NCBI RefSeq assembly: GCF_033807715.1
Contig: NC_084601.1
Span: 3,052,501 to 3,116,500, forward strand
Direction: 5' to 3'
DNA: 64,000 nt
From: Cololabis saira
Lineage: Eukaryota > Chordata > Actinopteri > Beloniformes > Belonidae
The notes under the pieces are model-generated. The model saw nothing but the letters and a program-made list of their open reading frames with translations. It had not been told where the DNA came from and made no database searches. Both the position numbers and the translations under genes were made by a program. Below, one piece after another: positions 40,893 to 53,400 of this stretch (its first letter is position 1; the number at the start of each line of letters is the position of its first letter).

Positions 40893-43800
40893 GATGAGAC
40901 CCGAGTAAATGGCAAGGAAAGGGTTTTTTTTTTTCATTTTACCTTCTACGTGTGGGTCTTGAGATAAGAAGGCTATTCAAAACGCTTCCCACTCCTTTTT
41001 TTTTTTTTTTTTATTTTCTTTTTTTTTTCCTTTTGAAGAACGTGAGACTCTAAAGTGCAACTGAGAGTATAAATTGTGTATGGGACTTCGGAAAAGCAGC
41101 CCACTTAAAGGACTGTTTTGCTTTTGGTTTTGTTTTTTGTATGTTGTCTGTTTGTTTTGAGTAAATATGACTTTAGTAGGCTATAAGAGCATTGTCAGTA
41201 AAACTGAATGATTAGATGAATTAGGCTAATATAAAGCCTGAAAGAAGGCAATAATCTAGACTCTTCAAAATATTGAGTACTTGATTTTTCTAAAGGGGAT
41301 CATGGATTAGGTTGTTGCTGTTAACTTTGTCTGTTTATCTATTTTTATTATGTTTTGGCATAAATTCAGTGCTGTTTGGTTAAGTAGACTATAGGTAATA
41401 GAAGGTCGGGAGGAAATATCTAAATCAATGCTTTAAATGAAATGTATATGAAACAAGTTACAGTAAATAGCCTTCTGTATGGATTTTTTTCTCCTTTTCT
41501 TTCTTTAACCTAATTTAATTTTTGTTTTATTTCAAAAATCTTTTTCATATATATTATATATATTTTGCTTTTCTTTGAAATACATACAATCTAAGAATTA
41601 AACATATGTTGGTATAAAAAGGGCTTTTGTTAGAGTAATGAGAACATAATGAAATTATTGACTTTATTTTTTAAATATATATCGCAATTGTGAACAGGGG
41701 GGTCGGGGTGGGGGGTAAAAAAGGGGATAATACTCATGAACTTAAGTCACAGCATGGTGTTTCCCATATTAATATGGGCAGTATCCTTAGGATGCCCAGT
41801 ATTCCTGAGAATACACAAGGAATCATCGTTTCGGCAAACTAGTAGAGTTTGCCACTCATGGAAGCCGTTAGGGGATTTAGTTGTTTTTGTCTTATTATTT
41901 TTGCACGTGGTGGTTGACTCAAATTGTAATAAAACTTATTGGAAAACCGTCAAAAAGAAACATAGGAGTTTTAAGCTGGGGGTGCTAGACATGGTACAGA
42001 AATTATCAGTTATTTATGAAACCCCTTAAAATAACTTCATATAATGTAAATGGTCTTAAAAACCCCATCAAACGAAAAAAGATATTACATCAATTGAAAA
42101 AAGATGGAGGGGACATATCATTTTTACAGGAGACCCATCTAAACCAAACTGAACATGAAAAATTAGGAAAATTGACTTCAGCGCAAGTTTTCCATTCATC
42201 ACATAAATCATCAAGGAGAGGTGTAGCAATCCTAATATGGCCCCAGTGTGTGTTTCATGCAGATAAAGTGATATCCGATAAAGAAGGGAGATACGTGGTG
42301 GTGATTGGAAAGATTGATAATATAATGATTTCTTTGATAAATGTATATAACCCCCCAGAGGAAGGGCCAGATCTAGTAAAAAAAAGTTGTCGATATAATT
42401 GTTTCTCAAAGCCAAGGAATAGCAGTAGTTGCAGGAGATTTTAATCTCATCATGAACGCCAATTTGGATTCTCAGAGTAAAAGACTACATAGTTCTGAAT
42501 CTGCCGCCAGGATACTTAGAAGAGCTATAAAAGAAATTGGAATAGTTGATGTTTGGAGAAGTCTTAACCCTACAGAGAGGGATTATACTTTTTATTCAAA
42601 ATCTCATGACAATTATTCAAGACTAGATTACTTTTTTATTTTCAAAAATGAAATGTCTAGAGTACAAAATTGTAATATACATCAGATCACCCTCTCAGAT
42701 CATGCTCTAATATCACTACTAATAGATATAGGACGGGAAAAGAGCAGGACATTGTGGAGACTTAACAACTCATTACTGCAATTGGAAGATTTTAAAGTGA
42801 AGATAAGAACAGTAATACAAGACTATCTGGAAATTAATGATACAGGGGAGACCAACCCAATTACTATCTGGGAAGGTTTGAAAGCCGTTACTCGAGGGGA
42901 AATTATTTGTTTTTCATCCTGGAAAAAAAAGGAAAGAGAGAGAAAAGTTGAATATCTTGAACTTAAGATAAAGGAATTAGAAAAAAATCATAAAGCAACA
43001 GGGGGTGCCTCTATCATGGTAGAATTAAAGAAAACAAGAAAAGAACTAGATGATCTGTTAACTGAGAGAGTAGAACGAGCTCTGACTTTCACTAAACAAA
43101 AATATTACGATGGAGGCGTAAAATCACTAAAGATACTTTCTTACAAATTGAAAAAACAGCAGACAAAATCTAATATTGTCTTTATTAAGAATAAAGTTAC
43201 AAATAAGAAGCTAACAAGTAAACAGGAGATTGTAGAAGAATTCGCTGAGTATTACAAACAATTATATAGTTCAGACAAGGGAGAAACTCAGTATCAGTCG
43301 AGAGATTATTTGCAAGGCTTGAATCTTCCACAAGTGACAGATTTACAGAATCAAAGCCTCACTGCACCAATTACTGTGGAAGAGATATCCAAAGTTATCC
43401 AGAGATTAAAGTTAGACAAGAGCCCAGGCAGCGATGGCTTTACTGGAGAATTTTATAAAATATTCAAAACCCAACTTACTCCTATCTTGCATAGAACATT
43501 TAACTGGGCACTTACACAGGGAATATGGGCAGATACATGGTGTAACTCTATAATAACAATTATACACAAGGAAGGTAAGGACCCATCACAATGTGAAGGA
43601 TACAGACCTATAACTTTATTAAATGTGGACCAAAAGTTGCTAAGCAGTATCATAGCCGACAGATTAGCTAAAATTGTACCCGATATTATAAATTTAGACC
43701 AGACAGGGTTTATTATAAATAGACAATTATCAGATAATGTTAGACGTACATTGAATATAATAGAACAAGTACATAAAAATGAAAGGCAGGCACTCATACT

Positions 43801-46800
43801 CACCTTAGATGCAGAAAAAGCATTTGATAGAGTGGCCTGGCCTTTTATTTTTGAGACCTGTCAAAGCTTTGGTTTTAGTGATACTTTTATTTCTTGGTTA
43901 CAGACTATGTATGGAATCTCAAAAGCACAAGTCAGAGCTAATGGAACACTATCAAGCTCCTTCGAACTTAGAAGAGGTACGAGACGGGGAGACCCTCTCT
44001 CACCACTTATTTTTGCCTTATGTATTGAACCACTAGCTGCTAGTATCAGGAGGAATGAGGAAATACAAGGGGTAGAAATTGCAGGTACACACCATAAATT
44101 AGCATTGTATGCAGACGACATTATTTTATACTTAACTAAATTAGAAAGAACTCTTCCGGCTCTAATGACTAATATTAAGGATTATAGTACAGTATCTGGG
44201 TATAAATTGAATATGCAAAAATGTGAATCGATTAGCTTAGGAGAACCCATTCCTATAGAGTTAAAAAATGGATTCCCATGGAAATGGGATAGAGAGAAAA
44301 TTAAATATTTAGGAATAGAAATACCTAAGAATATAGAACAATTATATAAGTGTAACTATGATAAACTTGAAATAAGAATCAAACAGGATCTAAATAGATG
44401 GAGTTTAGTCCCTTTGTCGTTATTTGGAAAGATTGATACTATCAGGATGAATATACTCCCTAGATTTTTATTCCTATTTAAGTCATTACCCTTATATGTT
44501 AGTCCAGTTACGTTTAGATCATGGGATCGAATGTTAATTAAATTTATATGGAACAGTAAAAAGCCGAGGGTTAAAATGAAAACACTTAAATTGGCCAAAA
44601 GATTTGGGGGGCTGGCTCTCCCAAATTTGCAGAATTATTTTTATGCAGCCCAAATACAGTCATTACAAACATTACTAAATGACGATATAAAAGCAAAATG
44701 GAGGTCTATAGAACTGTTTCAATGTAGAGAGATGGGGAAACTTCTTCCATTCTTAGCAAAAACAAACAAACAAAAAATAGATAATAAATGGTTTCAAAAT
44801 ACACTTACTGCTTGGAATAAAGTAAGAAGAGATCTAAAGATTCAAAATGAACTGTTACTATTGAGAGAAATAAGTAAAGATCCGGACTTTAGACCGAACA
44901 AGGAAGTGGGTATATTTAAAATTTGGAGCAAAAAAGGATTAAGTATATTCGGACAGTTAATAGATAAAAAGGGTATTGTGGAATTTACATTATTACAACA
45001 AGAACATGGTCTGCCATCCTCCCATTTCTTTGGTTATTTACAAGTTAGAAGTTATCTGGAAAACAATGATATACAGAAGAAAACAATTAGAGACTTTCAT
45101 CCTTTAATTCAATTTTTAGTTAAGAACTATAAATGTGTGAATGTTAAACATCATATATCGGTATTATATAATATCTTAGAAAGTGATGACGAACCAGAAG
45201 AACTGAGACAAAAAATAAGTTGGCAAGAAGAACTCGATCTTATTATATCTGAACCCGATTGGGAAGATATAAGTTTATCCTCACATAAAACAACTGCATC
45301 TCTGTTCTGGCGAGAATATGCATGGAAGATTCAGATGAGATATTTTCTAACACCTGTCCAACAAGCTAAATTCCAGCAATCAGTAACATCAAAATGTTGG
45401 CGGGATTGTGGTGAAAACCATGCTAATTACAGTCACATCTTCTGGTCCTGTCCTATTCTGAAAATGTATTGGTCAAGTATTAGTAAAGAAATCTGTTGTA
45501 TTTTGAAGTTGGACTTAAATATTGATTATGAGTTTGCTTTGTTAGGAAAAATGCCAAAAGAGATAGTTAAAACTGAGGATAAGTACTAGGGGTGTGAATC
45601 TCTCCCTTACAAGACGATGCGATACGTATCCGATATATGGGCTCCGATGCGATTCAGGGACGATACATTTTATAGACCAGACGATTCGATCCGATACGGT
45701 ACAATTTCGATGCAATTCGATTTTGTGGAATTTGATGCAATGTCATGCGATTCGATACGATGCGATCTGATATATTAATACATTTTTCAAAACTTTTCAT
45801 TAAAAAGCTCAAGCAAGTAATACATTGATATTATCTCATAAAGGACTATGGGAAAACAAAATAAAAAATACCTTTGTAAAGAAAGGCGGATGTCTGGATG
45901 ACAAATGAATCATGTCATGTTTATTATTCCAATACTAAACAGTAAACACCAACATGAATACAAATACAAAACTATAAACTACTGTACTATACATTCTGAC
46001 ATGGAATGGAAGTCTCTGTCTCACACACCTATTTCTAAGAGATTCACTTTGGCAGGTACTTACTTTGTCAGGTGGAGAAATATGAAATATAAAAGGTCTA
46101 GAAAATAAGGCTTAGCCCTCTTCTGGCTTCAGTACAGTGCAAAATTATTGTACTTTGCAAAGCTCCAAACTAACAATGAAAATCTCCTCAAAATTCCTCA
46201 ACAATGCCACAAATCAGATCACAAAATTAAACTATAAAATGAGCCTGCTGTTATGTCAAAATCAATTTCATACCTTACAAATGGCCATAGTTTTGTCCAG
46301 TTTTCCTCCCTTTTTATAAAATCCAAACGTCTTCCAAACAAAAGATTTAAGATGTGTTCCTCCACTGTATATTTGTTCTCCGTTATCGTCTGCCATGATG
46401 CTCAATGCTGCAGCCAGCCTGTGTTTACGTTCGCTCGTGTCGCACATTTTACAGCGTCATGCGCGTGGTGATATGCGCGCGCCGGTGTCCTGCGCCGGAA
46501 GTAGGAAAGGAGCAGATCTCCAAGCTCACAACCTGCCTAAATGCAACGCACTGTGGGCTTGTAGATCTGTATTTTTACCGCAGTTACTCGGTGCATCGAT
46601 TCCCAACGCTAGGACCGAACCAACGTCCCGTTTATGCTTTATTTGGTCCGATACAGTTCAACGTGCACCGATGTAGTCGCATCGTTGGTGTTAAACACCG
46701 ATTAACGATGCATATCGATATTTTTTGACACTCCTAATAAGTACCTTATAAGAATTTTAAGAATAACAGCTCTTAAACTCATAACAAAAAACTGGCTTCA

Positions 46801-47451
46801 GAAATCAAGTCCAGTTTTAGAGAAATGGCGAGACTTAATGGAACAAGTAAAAGAAATGGAGCAGTTAACATGTAAAATCAGAGGAAATCTTGGGATGAGA
46901 CACATGCTGTGGGCTAAGTGGGAGAGCTATATAAAAAATGGGGGTAAAATGCTAAGATAGCATAAGACATGAAGAGATCTAAATGCACCTAAAAGCTTAC
47001 TACTCTTAATACTGAGGCGGTCAATGGATTATTTGACGGATATGGAGTATAATAATAATAATAATAATATGGAGGAGTCAACAACTGAACGGGGAGCACT
47101 TCATGTTTTTTTTTTTTTTTTTTTTCTCTTTAACTTAATTTATTTATTTTTATTTATTTATTTATTTTTATTATTATCTTTTTATCTTTGGAGGTACTGT
47201 TATGTGCTTGTTTGCTTACTTGCTCTCATGGAGCGTCTCTCTCCCTCTAGCTGTATTGTGTTCATGAAATAAGAATGGAAATAAGGATTTGTGAAAATAG
47301 GAATTTTGGCTAATACATAAAAGAGTGAAGTGTAAGGGATGTATAGGGGAGGGAGGTAACAGGGGGGTTAGAAGGTATTTAAAAGGCATGTTAGGCCTCT
47401 CTTTGCTTTGTTTGTGTTTGTTGTTTAGATATGTCCTTTTAATTTTTTCTT

Positions 47452-47483
<32 letters not shown>

Positions 47484-50400
47484 ATTTTTTTTTATTATAT
47501 TTTTTTTTTTTTTTTTCGTGTATATGTTGAGGTTGGTGTCTGTCTTATGTCTATATATGTATATTAGTTGTTGTTTTTTTGTTGTTATACTGAACGTCAC
47601 TATGGTGTGGCACATAGAAAAATAAAGTACAAAAAAAAAAAAAAAAAAAAACAAAAGTTCTCTTTGCCTTGTCAGAAAAAGAACATAATTTCCCACATTG
47701 TTTGGGGTCACCAAATTAATCGTTTGGCATTGTTCACATATGCTCACATTTTATTTTTTCCACTTTTTTTTGATGACAGGTGTGTGCCATTCCTAATTCT
47801 CTCCCTGATTCCTTTTGATTTTCTCATGATTTCAAACAAGGAAGCTGAGTGTTTCACATGAGGGTTTAAAATACACCCCCAGGCCTCAGGTGTGCCTTCA
47901 GTTAACTCACATGTTGTCAACCAACTTATCAGGAGCTTCCAAACCCATGACAATCATCTGGGATTCCCTACGTTATTTAAAGACATAGGCTGCGTCCGAA
48001 ATCCCATACTTCCACCCTAATGAGTATGTGACATTTTTTAGTGCGTCCGAAACATTAGTACGTATTCAATAGTATGCTCTATCCATACTCATTCTGGAGA
48101 AATGTATTAGTGTGGATTGATGGACACTAGCGAAGCAGAAACTTCCCACGATGCAATGCAGCGGTATTTGGTTGCTAAGTGATACGTATATGTCATAAGT
48201 ATAATATTAAGTATAATAATATTATATTATATTAGTATTATAATATTATATACTGTCATCTTGTTTCGGCCAGGATAAACAGGAAATAGTGGAGCGGTGC
48301 TGCTGCTGTGACACGTCACTTCCTCCCAACGGCAAAAAGTGACGTGTGCGCTCTTAATAGTACGTTCAAATGAATGCACACTACTGATATTTACTCAAAA
48401 GTGTGCTGAATTTAAGTATACTTTTTAGTATATACTGTTTAGTATGGCATTTCGGACGCACCGATAGTACTTTTTGTGTATGTAAACATTTGACCTCAAA
48501 GAAAGTAATATACAATTCTCTAAGAGATTCTCTCTCTCATTATTATGGCATTTCACAAAATGAAATAATTCTGACCGACCTAAAACAGTAGAAGTTTAGT
48601 CTGATTTAAATTCAGACAGTGAGACAAAAAATATGATTTATCTTTTTGCACAGTGCATGTAAACTTCTGATTTCAACTGTACAAGCACAAACTCCATAAA
48701 ATGTAATAGCCTTCAATGTGTCAGACACTTTTTAAGGTGGCCTTTAAAGCCTTTTTAGCACAACATTTTTGATTCACATGGTTCGGAGAACAACATCTTC
48801 CGTACAGGAGATGATGTGTGTAATCATTTTTCAATTTTTGTATGTTTTTGGTGTAAATAGTATATGACAATTACAAGAGGCTAGCAAATCCCTGGCTTTA
48901 CATAATGCAGAGACCAAAATGTCGATTTACTAAGTGTGTGACTAAGCAGAGTTGATAGAGCTCAACAGAATTGATTCACATCCTGGCACTATTGGGTGTA
49001 AGAAAGCACATTCATGTGAAATTGTCATAATTTGAGAAAAATGGCATTTGTTTTAAAAATTGGACAGTAAGACATGCATGTGTCATGTAGTGAAATAAAG
49101 TGGAATCAGTGCCCAACCATAAATGGGGGATTCCCTGCCATCTTCCTTCCCGTCTTCAGAGTCTTTCTCTTTCTTCTTTCTGTGGTGTCTGTGTCCTCGG
49201 TGACGGTGCCTCCTTTTGCTCCCCCTTCCAAGAGGAACATGGACACCTACATACACTGCTCTGTGGCCTGGGAAAGAAAGACAACTGTTGACATGTAATA
49301 GAACCTTGATGTCATTTCAATTTCCTACACATAACTACACAATAAATGACCTACTTGGGAAAAAAACCACTGTTAAGTTTTTTTTTCTCCTCAGTTTTTC
49401 CTTCATCGCCTTATCTTCCTCCCCTCATTATTATCACTAACATGAAGGAATAGCTCTCTGAAATTAAAATGCCCTATTTTCACCTTCCCCACTCTGCCTA
49501 TATCAATTTTTCAAAGATGAGTCACCGCTCTTTGATTGGGGACAGAATGCAGAAGATAAAGATGCAGCATGCAGAGGAAGACATGAAGGTCATTCATCGC
49601 ACAGAAACAAATGGTGAAGGACACTTATGGATAGTAAAGAAGTAAAGAAGGATAGAAAATTCAGTGGAGATGAAACAAAGAGAAAAATAAATTGCATAGA
49701 CGAACAGATGTGTCAAAACTGTGATATTACAAATCTCCTTTCCTCAAAAAATACTTGTATGAACCTTCATTCTAAAGACACAAATACCAAGAATGTGATT
49801 TACTTTTTTTAATGTTTTTTATTTCACCTACTTCATTGCACTTCAGTTGACTAACATAGAAATAGAAATAGAAAGCCTTTATTATCATTATATTTCTACA
49901 ATGGAATTAGGCAGCAGCTCCGTCAAAGTGCAAAACAAAAAGACTATATAAACTATATAAACAAGTAGACTGTACACAACAAAAATGAACAAAAAAAGTA
50001 AACATAAATATATATATATACACTATAAGGAAAGAGTGAATGGGAGAATAAAATAAAATAAAAATGTACATGAATGAATGGGTGGAGGAATATTGCACTT
50101 GGGTGGGTGGAAGAATATTGCACTGAAAGGATGGAAGAGTATTGCACATTAAATATATATAGACATTATGGACAGGAAATAGGAAATATTGCACAGTGTG
50201 AGGTAGCTTAAGAGTTCAAAAAGTTCACAGCTTTGGGGAAGAAGCTGTCCCTGAGTCTGTTGGTTCGGGATCGTAAGGACCTGAAGCGCCTCCCAGAGGG
50301 CAACAGGTCAAAAAGGTGGAAACCGGGGTGGGTGTTGTCCTTTAAAATGTTCCTTGCCCTGTTGAGGCAGCGGGAGCTGTAGATGTCAGACAGGGAGGGC

Positions 50401-53400
50401 AGAGAGGGCAGAGGGCAGCCGATGATCTTCCGTGCTGTGTTTGCCACCCTCTGCAGCCTCTTCCTGTCTGCTTCCGTGCAGCTGGAGTGCCACACTGTCA
50501 CGGCGTGGGTCAGCAGGCTTTCTATGGTCGACCGGTAGAAGGCCACCAGCAGCTGCGTGTTCAAGTTCACCTTCCTGAGCACCCTCAGGAAGTGCAGCCG
50601 CTGCTGAGCCTTCTTCACCAGTGCAGTGGTGTTGACAGACCAGGAGAGGTCTGCAGTGATGTGGACGCCCAGGAACTTGAAGGACTGCACTTGCTCCACA
50701 CATTCGCCGTTGATGTGCAGGGGGACGGGGGCGGCTCGATTCCGCCTGAAATCCAGGATGAGCTCCTTGGTTTTGGTGGTGTTCAGTGCCAGGTTGTTCA
50801 GTGCACACCACTCACCAAGTTTAAGGACCTCATCTCTGTAGGCCGCCTCGTTTCCCCCTGTGATCAGCCCCACCACCGTTGTGTCATCAGCAAACTTGAC
50901 AATGACATTCTCTGGGTGGGCGGGGCTGCAGTCCGAACTGTAGAGCGAGTACAGAAGTGGGCTCAGCACACAGCCCTGAGGAGAGCCAGTGCTGAGAGTG
51001 CGGAGGGAGGAGAGGTGAGGACCGAGCTTCACGCGCTGGGGTCGGTTCACCAAAAAGTCCTTAATCCAGGAGCAGGTGGGTGGTGGGATCCCCAGGGTGG
51101 ATCATAGTGATCATTACACATTTCATTCACATTATCAAAGTAAATACTTCCGATTTGGCTTGAGGTTTCTGATCTAATCTCTTTTCACATCTTATCCCTG
51201 CAGCACACTAAAATATTGGGGAGTATTCAGCAAGACTTAGACTCAGAGCCTACAGTTGGATGCTGGCACGATGCTGGGGTTTCTGGGCATCAGCACCTTG
51301 GGAGTTGGTATCAGCTGATTCGTGGGAGGGGTGGAACGTGTTCAAATTGTGTGCCAAAAGGCATTTCCCACATTTATAAAATATAAACAAATCTAAACTC
51401 TAATGCCAGCAATACATTACAAGAATATGAGAGTAGCAAAGACACAAAAAAAAAAAAAAATTAACACTGAAAATGCAATGACAGTGTTCTGGAAGCAAAA
51501 TAAGTATTAGTTAGCAACAAGTGGGGACTCCAGGATTGTACAGGACTGTCTCAGAAAATTAGAATATTGTGATAAAAGTTATTTATTTTCTGTAATGCAA
51601 TTAAAAAAAAAAAATGTCATACATTCTGGATTCATTACAAATCAACTGAAATATTGCAAGCCTTTTATCATTTTAATATAGCTGATCATGGTTTACAGTT
51701 TAAGATTAAGATTCCCAGAATATTCTAATTTTTTGAGATGGGATATTTGAGTTTTCTTAAGCTGTAAGCCATGATCAGCAATATTAAAATAATAAAAGGC
51801 TTGCAATATTTCAGTTGATTTGTAATGAATCCAGAATGTATGACATTTTTGTTTTTTTTTAATTGCATTACAGAAAATCACAATATTCTAATTTTCTGAG
51901 ACAGTCCTGTATTTAAAAAGGAGCATAAATCTATCAAAGACTAGTTTTTTTCAAGGGAGTCTGGATAGTGGCTCATAACTCAGTCTCAAAGATTTATCAG
52001 TAGTTTCAACTAAATATTTCTTGATGTCAAAGTTTAAAAAATAAACACAAAACAGAAATGCTTAAATATCTACAGCTTGTTTTTGAGAAATTGACATTGT
52101 ATCTTGTCCAAAGTGTAATGAGCAGACATCCAGGGTTTTGTCAGTGAAAAGTGCAAAAGTGAGCATCTGTGACGGTTTGGGGATGCATCAATGCCCAGGA
52201 CACAAATGACTTGTGTATACTGTATGTGAAGGCTTCATTGATGCAGAAACACAAACAATAGTTTTGGAGAGACATATGATATCATCAGGCCTTTCCTTTT
52301 CCAGGAGGCCCACGGTTATTTTAGCAGGACAATGTGAGACACCATTCTGCATGATTCACAATGCTGTGACTTCACACACAAAGCGTGCATGTGCTTGGCT
52401 GCCCTTCCTGCAGCAGATCTGACTCCTGTTCAAACTGTACGGCCTTTCGGGGAATCAGTCCACAGACTGGTAAAGAGATGACATCTGTTGCTGCAAATAT
52501 GGACTGCGTTTCCATGCATCAATAACCCTTTTAAAACCCGAATATTGGCAATAACCCGAATTTGCACGGCCATGTAAACACCAATAACCCCTTTGAATAA
52601 CCTGAATTTGCTCATATTCAGGTTTTTAAAAACCCCAATATGAGCCCTGGGTTACTCCTTTTAAAACCTGAATATTCAGTCACGTAAACTCCAAAACGGA
52701 ATATCCCCATCAAACGGAACAGGAATTTGTTTTCTGCACATGCTCTGTTCACAAGGAATCCTGGTCTTTTGAGTCCAGGAAGTTCTTCTAAACACGGAGA
52801 AACCAAGACCAGGAGGAGACTAATCACTTCATAAATGTAATGAAGGATATGAACATTTCTGCATTTGTAGACGGTAGAAAGTACCGGGATAGAAGATTTA
52901 CAAGAAGGTGAGAGAAAAGTTGCAGAAGCAGCATTTGTTTTGAATTTGGATACAGGAAGAAGAAGCAGAAATGACGGGAATTGCGTCATGATGTTCTCCG
53001 TGCGTCGCTGGTTTGATCCAGATATCCTGAATGATTAATTACCATGTAAACGGAATATTCCCAATGTTTCAGTAACCGGAATATTAGCAATAAGCCGAAT
53101 TTTGACTGCATGTAAACATAGTCAGATTTCTTTTCCTAAATGCCAAAAAGTGTCATGTAAAAAGAAGTGAAAAAACACTATGGTAAACTTGCCTCTTACA
53201 CATTTTTTTTCTTTTTGTTTGTGAATGTGTGTGTGTTTTTGGTATCAAATTGCAAACTTATTTTCACAACTAAATAGTGCAGGTCTGTAAAGACACCGAG
53301 TAGTGTCTTCTGCTCTTGTGTCTATTAACAAATTATTGATCCATTATTTTATTGTTGTCAAGAAAATTCAAATGAAAATGAGTTAGTGAAAAGGACATTA

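Larger units (their letters stand above)
39539..47651 (+). mobile_element. Second full-length L1-clade LINE, damaged
   Basis: Flanked by 14-bp duplications CAAAAGTTCTCTTT (39525-39538, 47652-47665). It ends in an A-run (about 47629-47651). 5' leader of about 200 bp, ORF1, a 1.3-kb T-rich spacer, ORF2 with a frameshift, then a hAT insertion. It is antisense to slc4a7 and is a different family from the 25998-32681 LINE, with about the same architecture. Confidence 0.93.

Noticed and set aside
50487..51107. 206-codon plus-strand frame
   Set aside because: Antisense shadow of the L2-like reverse transcriptase fragment.
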